Of a DNA stretch of 64,000 nt, positions 44,565 to 54,678 are shown one piece after another (the stretch's first letter is position 1; each line of letters opens with the position of its first letter). Below the pieces are notes generated by a model. It searched no databases. It saw only the letters and a list, made by a program, of their open reading frames with translations, and was not told the DNA's origin. The translations under genes and the position numbers were made by a program. Origin of the DNA: Mariniblastus fucicola (lineage in GTDB: Bacteria > Planctomycetota > Planctomycetia > Pirellulales > Pirellulaceae); contig NZ_CP042912.1 of assembly GCF_008087665.1 (NCBI RefSeq), positions 868,001 through 932,000 of the forward strand, in the 5' to 3' direction.

Positions 44565-45866
44565 ATGAGAAAAATATTCTTTCTATGTGCCCTTCTGATC
44601 GTCAGCTGGGCACAATTCGATTCCGCAGTCGCACAGGGATTTTTTAACCCTCTCGAGGAGCTGGATTTCTGGAGCGAAGAAGAGCTTCCGTTGCCGGTTT
44701 ACTATTGGGACAACGGCTATACCGGAATCGATTCAGTCACCGGGCTAGCGCTCGACAGTAGCAGTGCTCTTCAAGCATCAATCAACACGTGGAACGAGGC
44801 CAGCGTTAACAGCCTTGGGTTCTCCTTCATGGGAACATCCACGACATACCAAGAAAATGCGGTCAACGTAAGCTTTGGAAGCAATGCAATCTTTGATCAA
44901 TTTGGCGCGATTGGCGTCGCGCTCATTGACTACAACGTGGATTTTCAAAATCCACATCTGCCTCGGTGCGAATGGAAGGCAACTGGGGCGGATGTTGTGA
45001 TCAACGAGAATTTCTCGTACACAAATCATGAACAGGCCTCTCCGTTGGGCCCATATGATTTGCAGGGTCTGTTTACGCATGAGCTGGGGCACGTGCTTGG
45101 ATTGCCGCACGTTGATAATCAGCCCGCCGTAATGAACAGTACATATAGCGGTTTGAGGGAATTGCAGCAGATCGACATCGAGATGTTGGCAAACGAAAAA
45201 GTCTTCACGCCTTCCATCTGTGGTCTCCCGCTTTCATCAGCCGGGCGGCTGGAGTGGTCTTTATCGGCCGACTCAGGTTCGGGTTTCTCAAATATCGAAG
45301 ATGCACTCGTGCTGAGTACTCTTTCGGGTGACATTCCACAGACTACGATTCCCGGAGTCTTTGAGCCAGAGGCGAAAGCCATTGTTTCTTTGAATTTTGA
45401 TGAAGATGAAAGCCGCGACGACCTGGTGATTTCACTGGAGGACGGCTATCTGGCGGATGGAAGTTTGGGAATCGAATTTGGCGTGACGATCGAAGACCTT
45501 GCCTGGGAAGATCAGCTTGAGAGACAGTTGCTGGGGGTGGATGAGAACGGCCAGGTTCAACTGGAGATTGAATTCTTGCGTTTGGAATCGATCGGGCCGA
45601 CAGAATTTGGTGACGTCGTCGATTCAACAACAATGATGGCGACAGTAGCGTTCGATGGAAGTCGGCTTCAAATTGAACCGATGAGTTACGAATTCGACGA
45701 AGCTCTGTTTTTTGATTTCGCAACTTTCAGCAGCAACGGATTGAAGGGTATTGAGATTCGCGGGATTTCGTTTGGACTTCAGGCAGTTCCTGAGCCCAAC
45801 GCCGGAAGCTTGCTATTGCTTGTCTGGATCGCTGCTTTCAATCGAAGGCGAAGAATTGCTTGTTAA
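44565..45866 (+). CDS. Matrixin-like metalloprotease with PEP-CTERM tail
   Basis: Predicted secreted zinc metalloprotease (433 aa). Seen: signal peptide FFLCALLIVSWAQFDSAVAQG; a catalytic domain (about 30-210) with zinc motif HELGHVLGLPH (H172, E173, H176, H182) and Met-turn AVMNS shortly after, as in matrixin/metzincin proteases; a beta-rich region (about 225-400) lacking recognised motifs; and a C-terminal sorting signal VPEPNAGSLLLLVWIAAFNRRRR. The tail is a little unusual (PEP followed by Asn) but complete. It probably is exported and sorted like the other PEP-CTERM proteins here. Start: ATG 44565 in a leader with a small inverted repeat TGGAGT/ACTCCA (44534-44551). Confidence 0.88.
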   Translation: MRKIFFLCALLIVSWAQFDSAVAQGFFNPLEELDFWSEEELPLPVYYWDNGYTGIDSVTGLALDSSSALQASINTWNEASVNSLGFSFMGTSTTYQENAVNVSFGSNAIFDQFGAIGVALIDYNVDFQNPHLPRCEWKATGADVVINENFSYTNHEQASPLGPYDLQGLFTHELGHVLGLPHVDNQPAVMNSTYSGLRELQQIDIEMLANEKVFTPSICGLPLSSAGRLEWSLSADSGSGFSNIEDALVLSTLSGDIPQTTIPGVFEPEAKAIVSLNFDEDESRDDLVISLEDGYLADGSLGIEFGVTIEDLAWEDQLERQLLGVDENGQVQLEIEFLRLESIGPTEFGDVVDSTTMMATVAFDGSRLQIEPMSYEFDEALFFDFATFSSNGLKGIEIRGISFGLQAVPEPNAGSLLLLVWIAAFNRRRRIAC

Positions 45867-45886
45867 ATAAAGCGATCGGCAATGCA

Positions 45887-45922
45887 AAAAACGGCGACAT
45901 CGAACAATCGATGTCGCCGTTT
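45887..45922. terminator. Bidirectional hairpin terminator between convergent genes
   Basis: AAACGGCGACATCGA (45889-45903) and TCGATGTCGCCGTTT (45908-45922) form a perfect 15-bp stem with a 4-nt loop. On the minus strand six T follow, suiting the dikinase gene; on the plus strand only three T, so it may be weaker for the metalloprotease gene. Confidence 0.85.
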
Positions 45923-45972
45923 GAGATTTCAAATGGTTGTGGCTGATGCCGCCGCAACCGCGTTTATCATGA

Positions 45973-46000
45973 CCACAGGCTGGAAGCCTATGCCACCGTT
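45973..46000. repeat. REP-like palindromic element, copy 2
   Basis: The reverse complement begins AACGGTGGCATAGGCTT and matches 23 of 28 bases of 28201-28228. It lies between the convergent terminator and the end of the dikinase gene. Confidence 0.55.
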
Positions 46001-46007
46001 CTACGCC

Positions 46008-48749
<2,742 letters not shown>

Positions 48750-49307
48750 CGTGGTTTGCCTTTGTAAGCTAGTCAAAATTTGGTTCTAAGGTTAGTACAC
48801 AGAACCCCCGCAGACGGTATCAAGGGATACCAAAAATTGAGTCTGGTGAACCGTCTCTAAAAGAAGGTGGTCTTGGCGTCTATCGAAGCGGAAGCTCAAA
48901 AACGCGAATGTCGGTTCGCCAGTTGAAAGTCAGCCGTAGCTGGCCTTTTTGCGGCAGTTCTTGGCTCGATAGGGTAGCAGTCAAGCTCAAGCCCGTAAAG
49001 CCGCAAGGACTGCTTGAATTGCGTATTTTGCCGTAGAAAACATGACTTTTCCAATGAATCGCTGATCTCCAAAGCCCTCGGCTGGTGGAGCTGCATTTCC
49101 CGCTAAGCATTCGCCCCCGCATATTCTCGAAAATCTTTGCAGTTAACAGAATTGTCACAATTGCACCCCGGACTGGCAGAACTAGCATGGTTAAACAGGC
49201 GGGGGGGCGCCTTGAGGAATTGGGATGGATGTCCGTTTGGTTAAGCAGAATGAAGCTGACCACCAACCGTGATTTCCTTTTTTGACTTGGACATTTAGAG
49301 AGCAAAA
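48750..49307. other. Intergenic region between dikinase and PEP-CTERM genes
   Basis: About 560 bp with no convincing coding frame; the 155-codon minus frame (48880-49347) has no motif or ribosome site. Several short complementary segments (for example CCAG/CTGG around 48921-48945) suggest RNA structure but match no known riboswitch. The stretch nearest 49308 is probably the leader and promoter of that gene. Confidence 0.5.
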
Positions 49308-50135
49308 ATGAGTATGAAGATTCGAGAAGGCGTAGCGCTGAACGCAAAAAAACTGTCGGCGTTCGGTTTGGCGTTCACCCTGATATTGACTGGCTTCAGC
49401 CAGGAAGGTCGCTGCGATGTTATGGGGAGTACGTATTCTATTGGGGCGACAGTCTTCACCGATGATATTGACGGTGACGGCTTTTTGGACGCCGGGTTCT
49501 TCGCGGATGATGGCGCAGCCGAGGTCACGTTCGATGGAACTTCAAAAGCGATCGGAAACTTTGTTTTCGGCAACGCAGGAGATCAGCTTTTTGTCGAAGA
49601 GTCTTTGGATGTGACCGGGGATACTTTCACCGTTACGGTCTTTGCGGTTGGGCGTGACTCGAGCGGCAACCTCACAACATGGGTTGCTGATGGAACAACA
49701 ACCGATCACGATGGCGATCTGCTTACTGCGGAGGTCCCCTTTACTACCAGTTTCTTTGGCTTGGCCGCGAGCAACGGTGGGACGGACGCTCTCGAAGTCA
49801 ACACTGGCGGCTTGGACTACACGTTCGTGTCCTCTGAAGCTCTGCTTGTCGGTTTCGATGAGGCTGATTTGCCAGCGGGTGGGACCGTTCTTTCTTTCGG
49901 GGATGGACCTACATCGGCGTCAGGCCCATCAGGACTATTTGCTGCGAACGTTGGATTCAACGGTAGTCCAGATCTCGCGGGACCTGCAGACGGCCTTGCA
50001 GGGTTTGGCAACCTGTCCATCGCAGGCTACGGTTTTTCGTGGACCTACACGTTGACTGCTGTTCCGGAGCCATCGTCTGCGATTGGAATCTTGCTGCTTG
50101 GTCTGACTGCCTTGGGTAGTCGACGAAGAAGCTAG
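49308..50135 (+). CDS. PEP-CTERM sorted surface protein
   Basis: Predicted secreted protein (275 aa). Seen: N-terminal signal with basic start and hydrophobic core (KLSAFGLAFTLILTGFSQ); a beta-rich body with Asp-rich loops such as TDDIDGDGFLDAG that may bind calcium; and a C-terminal tail VPEPSSAIGILLLGLTALGSRRR of the PEP-CTERM type. Start: ATG 49308 follows AGAGAGCAAAA; ATG 49314 is also possible. The terminator downstream overlaps the end of the opposite gene. Third PEP-CTERM protein in 10 kb. Confidence 0.88.
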   Translation: MSMKIREGVALNAKKLSAFGLAFTLILTGFSQEGRCDVMGSTYSIGATVFTDDIDGDGFLDAGFFADDGAAEVTFDGTSKAIGNFVFGNAGDQLFVEESLDVTGDTFTVTVFAVGRDSSGNLTTWVADGTTTDHDGDLLTAEVPFTTSFFGLAASNGGTDALEVNTGGLDYTFVSSEALLVGFDEADLPAGGTVLSFGDGPTSASGPSGLFAANVGFNGSPDLAGPADGLAGFGNLSIAGYGFSWTYTLTAVPEPSSAIGILLLGLTALGSRRRS

Positions 50136-50162
50136 ATCATTCACTGGCTAAAAACGACAAAG

Positions 50163-50194
50163 AGGTTGCGGCTAATCAGTCGCAGCCTTTTTTT
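50163..50194 (+). terminator. Terminator overlapping the opposite coding end
   Basis: AGGTTGCGGCT (50163-50173) pairs with AGTCGCAGCCT (50178-50188, two G-T pairs) around AATC, followed by seven T (50188-50194). The right half and U-tract are the last codons of the minus-strand phosphatase gene (KKAATD-stop). Confidence 0.85.
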
Positions 50195-50726
50195 GTGCCT
50201 TTTCAAACTCAATCACCACTGGCCTCGAACAGAGATGCTGATTGATATGAGGCCTGGCTTTGCTCAGGATCTCTTGGCCTTCTTCTTTCGAGATTCCGCG
50301 GCTTTTCACTAGCCAGCAAATGGCGACGGTTGCACTCCTTGCACGCCCTGCCTTGCAGTGAATGTAGACTCGATGGCCTCGAGCAACATGCGACTCGATA
50401 AACGCCACAGCTGCCGTGACGTCTTCCAATGACGGATGAGTAAAGTCAACGGTCGGCATCCGAAACTGATCGATACCAAACTTTTCGTACTCAGCGACAG
50501 GTCCACAAGCTTCTTCGCAGGTGTTGACCACCGCTCGCACACCCAGATCGTACATCGCCTCAACGTCTCGGGCGAAAGGGAATGCACCAAGCACGATGTC
50601 ATCGTCGACAACGTCCCACCAGTTGCGAACTTTCAGCCAACGGCCAAGCAGCATGTTCCAAAGCAGTGTCGGATAGTAGATAGCCCGAGCGTAGATCCAG
50701 CTAAGGCTGTTTTGTGAATTGGCCAT
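50172..50726 (-). CDS. Dual-specificity phosphatase, PTPMT1-like
   Basis: Predicted protein/lipid phosphatase (184 aa). Seen: an N-terminal segment with a possible membrane-near hydrophobic patch (YYPTLLWNMLLGRW), active-site loop HCKAGRARS (H123, C124, R130, S131), and a nearby candidate acid Asp94 in PTVDFTHPS. The pattern HCKAGRxRSAT plus TVDFTHPSLEDV resembles the PTPMT1 group, which dephosphorylates phosphatidylglycerophosphate in cardiolipin synthesis; whether it does so here is inference. Start: ATG 50726. Adjacent to the Minf_1886-like gene (16 bp) and probably co-transcribed with it. Confidence 0.88.
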   Translation of the reverse strand: MANSQNSLSWIYARAIYYPTLLWNMLLGRWLKVRNWWDVVDDDIVLGAFPFARDVEAMYDLGVRAVVNTCEEACGPVAEYEKFGIDQFRMPTVDFTHPSLEDVTAAVAFIESHVARGHRVYIHCKAGRARSATVAICWLVKSRGISKEEGQEILSKARPHINQHLCSRPVVIEFEKAQKKAATD

Positions 50727-50742
50727 GGTGTAGCAAGCGATC

Positions 50743-51174
50743 CTAGACGCGGCGTTTCACCAGGGAGCTGCAGATTTCAAACTGTTCGTCGAACGCAGGC
50801 TCAAACTCGTAGACATCGTTGAAATGTGAGCGGCGATCCTGATCGGACTTCTTCATCAAACCGATCTCAATCATGTTGTAGACGATGTCGCCGAAACAGG
50901 ACGTCGACACGATGCCCCAGTTCTTGAGCACGATACGAGCCATCAAGCCAAACTGATTCAGGGCGAATTCGCGTATCGCTTCGCAAAGCTGTTGACCGGT
51001 CAGATGGTGTTCCTCAGCGGATTCGTACACCTCAGTCTCGTGACGGTACTGATTGCTCAATTCCATCGAATCAGCAGCATAAGAAAGCGCGTCTCGAACA
51101 AAAAAATAGGCCTCAATCGGGTATCGCCTGTCTCTTGCCACCAGTTGGTGCAATGCGAAAGTTTCGTCGGCCAT
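50743..51174 (-). CDS. Minf_1886-family conserved protein
   Basis: Small predicted cytoplasmic protein (143 aa) resembling the Minf_1886 family found in Planctomycetes and Verrucomicrobia; function unknown. Seen: YPIEAYFFVRDALSYA, HLTGQQLCEAIREFALNQFG, LKNWGIVSTSCFGDIVYNMI and DVYEFEPAFDEQF, conserved blocks in the family as I remember it. Start: ATG 51172-51174 (MADETFALHQL); the frame runs 29 codons farther upstream but without a suitable start context. Precedes the phosphatase gene by 16 bp, so they probably share a transcript. Confidence 0.8.
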   Translation of the reverse strand: MADETFALHQLVARDRRYPIEAYFFVRDALSYAADSMELSNQYRHETEVYESAEEHHLTGQQLCEAIREFALNQFGLMARIVLKNWGIVSTSCFGDIVYNMIEIGLMKKSDQDRRSHFNDVYEFEPAFDEQFEICSSLVKRRV

Positions 51175-51408
51175 GCTGAGTCCCAGTTGTAGGTGTCGGA
51201 AGCGATTCAATTGTATCAGTCGGGTTCCGGAATCCAATCGCCAGTTGCCACGCCAGCACATTATTCTCGAAAACCAGGCTCAAGCAACAAGCCAACTTTG
51301 TTCGGACACATGGTCAGCCTGTCGTGTGGGCAAACGATGAACCCTATAATGACAACTACGGAGCGAAGCATCCTGTCGCTCGTCTCAAGTTCATAGAGTG
51401 CTGGCTGA

Positions 51409-52044
51409 ATGAAATATTGGATTAGACTCCTGGCTCTGGTCGCTTGCGTAATCCTCGTTTTCGCAATTATCGGTTCGCTGCTGCCTCATGGCTATTCGTT
51501 TTCAGCGTCCCGGGAAATCAACGCGACGCCGGCGGAGGTCTACGCGCAAATCGATAGTTTGCCAGATTGGAAATCGTGGTCGCAGTGGGATCCCGATTCT
51601 ATCGAGGACTTGACGGTAGAATATAGTGCCGACGGGAAAAGCCAAACTTGGACCGATGTTCGCGGCGACGGCAAGTTGTGGTTTGCGGACCAAAAGCCGA
51701 ACGAGCAAGTTGACTATCGGATGCGATTTGCGAACTTCCCTGAAATGGAAGCTTCGATTTCTCTGGAGCCCAAAGACGACGGAACTTTGGTTACATGGAA
51801 AAGTGACGGGACGCTTCCTTCTGGTCCCTTCTACGGCTACTTCAGACACGTTTTCGTGAACGGCATGACGCGCGAGTATGAGCAGAGCCTTGGGAAGCTA
51901 AAAGAAGTTGTTGAAAGCGTCAGTCGCAAATCAGATCAGGGTGAATCTAACGCAGCTGAAACAGATTCTGCCGACAAAGATTTGGAGCAGGCAACTTCAG
52001 ATACTGCAAACTCGAACGCCGTGCCGCCGAATCAGACTCAGTAA
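51409..52044 (+). CDS. SRPBCC-family membrane-anchored protein
   Basis: Predicted protein (211 aa) with one N-terminal transmembrane helix (IRLLALVACVILVFAIIGSLL) and an SRPBCC/START-like helix-grip domain (about 30-175). Seen: FSASREINATPAEVYAQIDSL, LPDWKSWSQWDPDS and TLVTWKSDGTLPSGPF, typical of polyketide-cyclase/SRPBCC proteins that bind small hydrophobic ligands. The last 35 residues are acidic and Ser/Asn/Thr-rich and probably disordered. Convergent with the HTH gene at 52059, 14 bp apart. Ligand unknown. The start ATG 51409 is clear. Confidence 0.87.
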   Translation: MKYWIRLLALVACVILVFAIIGSLLPHGYSFSASREINATPAEVYAQIDSLPDWKSWSQWDPDSIEDLTVEYSADGKSQTWTDVRGDGKLWFADQKPNEQVDYRMRFANFPEMEASISLEPKDDGTLVTWKSDGTLPSGPFYGYFRHVFVNGMTREYEQSLGKLKEVVESVSRKSDQGESNAAETDSADKDLEQATSDTANSNAVPPNQTQ

Positions 52045-52058
52045 CATCTTGCTGATTT

Positions 52059-52760
52059 TCAAGAGCTACTTTGGAACCGACGACGGTCTTCGTGATTCGT
52101 TCGATTTGAATCGACGGTCGAAGACAGGCTCGCGTCATATCGATTCTCGAAATAGCAAACCTTGTCGTTTCTGATTTCAATGCGTTGCGTGATATCGAGC
52201 GGACTGTCTAAAGGCGATCCGATGGGATGAATCCAGGATTGACCCCAAACCACAACAACGTTTTCATTTTTTGGACAATGGAAATAGTCATACCACTGCG
52301 TGTGGTCGACATTCGCCGGGACCTCCATGCAGGAGAAGAAACGATCGATGGCTTCGCGAAAACCGTCGACACCCTCGTACCTGCCAACGAATGGAAACTG
52401 CTTCGGGTCTCCAATGGCCTCGAGGACAAAGTCATCCGCGATCATGTGTTGCATGCGGGTGAACATGTTCCGTTGCAGTACGTAGGTCGCGTGCGTAATT
52501 GATTTCGCAATAGCGATCGGATCAAACACCAGTTGCTCAGGGCGAACAATTTCCTGCGGAGTGCTGAGAGCTTGTGCAAGATCAACCAGAGTTGCCAGGA
52601 CGATACTGCCGTTGGCTTCTGCTTTGGAAATTAATCGCTCGCTGTATCCCGAAGCGATTTTCAATTCACGTTGCGACCATCCCATCCGTTTTCGCAGATA
52701 CTTGATGTAGGCCCCGTTGCAAGTGAAAGACTGCTTTAACTCTTGTCGCGTCCAACTCAT
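52059..52760 (-). CDS. XRE helix-turn-helix regulator fused to NTF2/SnoaL-like domain (copy 1)
   Basis: Predicted one-component transcription regulator (233 aa). Seen: N-terminal XRE-type helix-turn-helix (about 17-70) with RKRMGWSQRELKIASGYSERLISKAE, and a C-terminal region (about 85-205) resembling the NTF2/SnoaL fold, with FVGRYEGVDGFREAIDRFF, HTQWYDYFHCPKNENVVVVWGQ and ENRYDAS. It would bind DNA and sense a small molecule (inference). It is a paralogue of the protein at 53121-53840 over its whole length. Start ATG 52760. Convergent with the SRPBCC gene. Confidence 0.85.
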   Translation of the reverse strand: MSWTRQELKQSFTCNGAYIKYLRKRMGWSQRELKIASGYSERLISKAEANGSIVLATLVDLAQALSTPQEIVRPEQLVFDPIAIAKSITHATYVLQRNMFTRMQHMIADDFVLEAIGDPKQFPFVGRYEGVDGFREAIDRFFSCMEVPANVDHTQWYDYFHCPKNENVVVVWGQSWIHPIGSPLDSPLDITQRIEIRNDKVCYFENRYDASLSSTVDSNRTNHEDRRRFQSSS

Positions 52761-53120
52761 GATGCGTCTCCGTGGTGGTTGACCAGCAGAAAAGTTAGTC
52801 CGGCTTTACGCGTGTGTGGTCGGGCGTGAAAGCGTTTTCCAACTGGCCGTTTTATCCATCTAATCGTTCTTATCCGGTTGCAGTTTACTACGTTTGTGCA
52901 TCGGTCGCATCGGCCAGTAAGGCGCGATGTTGAACAGAAGCCGGCCATTTGACGTTGAAGATTGATGCCAACATTAACGGTTCATTCGATAAGCTGCATC
53001 TGTCGATAAATGTTGCTTGTTTCTGCCCTCTTGAACAATCAACGAATCCAGGCAGTCAAAGTCCGCATTTCGCTGACCGTTCGGCCCCGCAATTTGCGTT
53101 GTCGTTGTATTGCGCTTTTG
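52761..53120. other. Gap between the two paralogous regulators
   Basis: About 360 bp with no convincing gene; short frames here lack motifs. It should contain the promoter of the 52059-52760 gene and possibly the 3' end signals of the 53121 gene; no hairpin with a U-tract was found. Confidence 0.5.
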
Positions 53121-53840
53121 CTACAGGTTGATGCCACACGTGCTGTCCTCCAGTGGGTCGTAGACCTTTTTCCCTTGAACTTCGGCAGCAGTGGCGACAC
53201 TTTGCTCGCCTTTCTCAACGTCGTAATGGTCTTCGAACGAAACCAGAATCCCTCGCCGAAAGCGGAATCGCTTTCGATACTGAACTTTTTCGGCGGGTGC
53301 TTTACTGCCGACAAGCCTCAGGCAGGTCGCGCCCCAAAGCACGACCTCGGTGCCTTTGGGGAAATACTCGTACGCAGTTGTATGGTCGAAGTCATTCGGT
53401 ATCTCGAAGATCTGATAAAACTTTTTAAGTGCTCGTCGATACGCTCGAGGGCCACGGTGAAGGCCGGCGAAGGGGATTTTTCTGGGGTTGCCAACAATTC
53501 GAAACTCAGCCCCCGGGTCAATCATGTCGCCAATAGAATCCAACAAGTTTTGCCGGTGAACGTGCAATGCATTCACAAATCGTTCTGCAAGTTGTCGCGG
53601 GTCACTGATCAGGTCTTCCGGATAGACTTCGTGTTCTGGCATCGACAAAGCCGTCGAGAATTTGTCGATCGAAGTTGTCGATATGGCTGCGCCTGTTTCT
53701 GCTTTGCAGACGACGCGAACGCTCACGTCCGCTGCTTCGCACAGCTGTTGCTGCGACCATCCTTTGCGCTTGCGAAAAAATTTGAGCATCTGATGGTTGC
53801 AGGCGTAAGACCTGTCCAAACTTTTTCGCGTCCACGCCAT
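53121..53840 (-). CDS. XRE helix-turn-helix regulator fused to NTF2/SnoaL-like domain (copy 2)
   Basis: Predicted one-component regulator (239 aa), paralogue of the preceding gene product. Seen: matching N-terminus (MAWTRKSL against MSWTRQEL) and helix-turn-helix RKRKGWSQQQLCEAADVSVRVVCKAE; the C-terminal NTF2-like region FAGLHRGPRAYRRALKKFY, DHTTAYEYFPKGTEVVLWGA and FEDHYDVEK follows the copy-1 blocks in the same order. The last ~25 residues are unlike copy 1. Start: ATG 53838-53840 follows AAGGAAACC at ideal distance; a GTG six codons upstream is less likely. It is divergent from the giant surface gene that starts at 54679, which makes that gene a candidate target (inference). Confidence 0.85.
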   Translation of the reverse strand: MAWTRKSLDRSYACNHQMLKFFRKRKGWSQQQLCEAADVSVRVVCKAETGAAISTTSIDKFSTALSMPEHEVYPEDLISDPRQLAERFVNALHVHRQNLLDSIGDMIDPGAEFRIVGNPRKIPFAGLHRGPRAYRRALKKFYQIFEIPNDFDHTTAYEYFPKGTEVVLWGATCLRLVGSKAPAEKVQYRKRFRFRRGILVSFEDHYDVEKGEQSVATAAEVQGKKVYDPLEDSTCGINL

Positions 53841-54678
53841 CGGGTTTCCTTTCTGCACTTTGAACTATTCAGTAAATGGAGTCAGTGGTTCTGAAAAGTC
53901 GGCCAGCTACAGCAACGAAAGCTCGACGATCTTCAGGAGAGCCAACTAAGTTTAGGGCGGTGCTGCAACCGATTGCAACGGATGGTCGCACATGTTTTAG
54001 GCCACGACCCTGATCGGTGACCCTGTCGTGGAACTCCATGGAATGTCGGGTGTTAGAATACACGGGAAACGTAGAACCGCCATGGAAAGATGGCCCAACC
54101 TTCTGTCTTTTTGCTGATTGTGCGTGCGGGTGTCGTGCGTGTGTTTTGCGGGTTGGCAAACGTAGTTCAGATTTCGAATGTTCACGCATTTTGAGATCGC
54201 ATAAGTGGCCCAAATGGCTGCCTGTCTGTCCCGTCATGACAAAGTGGCCGTTTCGAACAACTGGTTGCAACGAAAAACGCGTTCTGTTCGGCGATTTCAA
54301 TGTCGCATTGCTGTGGCGACGTTGTCGCGACGTTTCTGGGTGAGCTTTTTCATTTTGCGATTCGATTGAATTTTCGCTCGAGCGTACCTCTGTTAGCTCG
54401 CGGGAGTGCATGGGAAAGTGCGTTCTGCGTGCGTGAATTTTGCGATCGCTATTTCTTGCAAAGTGCATTTTCGTTCATACGATGCACCAGTTAATCCATA
54501 GCGTTGCAATTCACGCAGTCGGTTCATTTCGTGCAACCGCAGTGTTTGTTTTTGTCAACAACGATGGAAAGTTCGAACATCTCGTTTTCACATCTGATGC
54601 ATGCCGCGAGTTGTTGGTTTGAGCTCAGGCAACTGAACAATCCAGGCAACAAACGCATTCCACTTCCGGAGTTCCAAT
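53841..54678. other. Long non-coding stretch before the giant gene
   Basis: About 840 bp without a convincing gene. Open frames here, including minus 53869-54468, have no motifs. It holds a 7-bp inverted repeat CCACGAC/GTCGTGG (54002-54031) and many T/A-rich patches near 54340-54470. It probably contains divergent promoters for the copy-2 regulator and the giant gene, and perhaps a long leader RNA. Confidence 0.5.

Noticed and set aside
48880-49060. Possible cyclic-di-GMP riboswitch-like sequence (AAAGCCGCAAGG)
   Set aside because: Only a small part resembles the GEMM consensus; the other conserved loops are absent.
53869-54468. 199-codon minus-strand frame
   Set aside because: No recognisable motif, poor composition; more likely non-coding.
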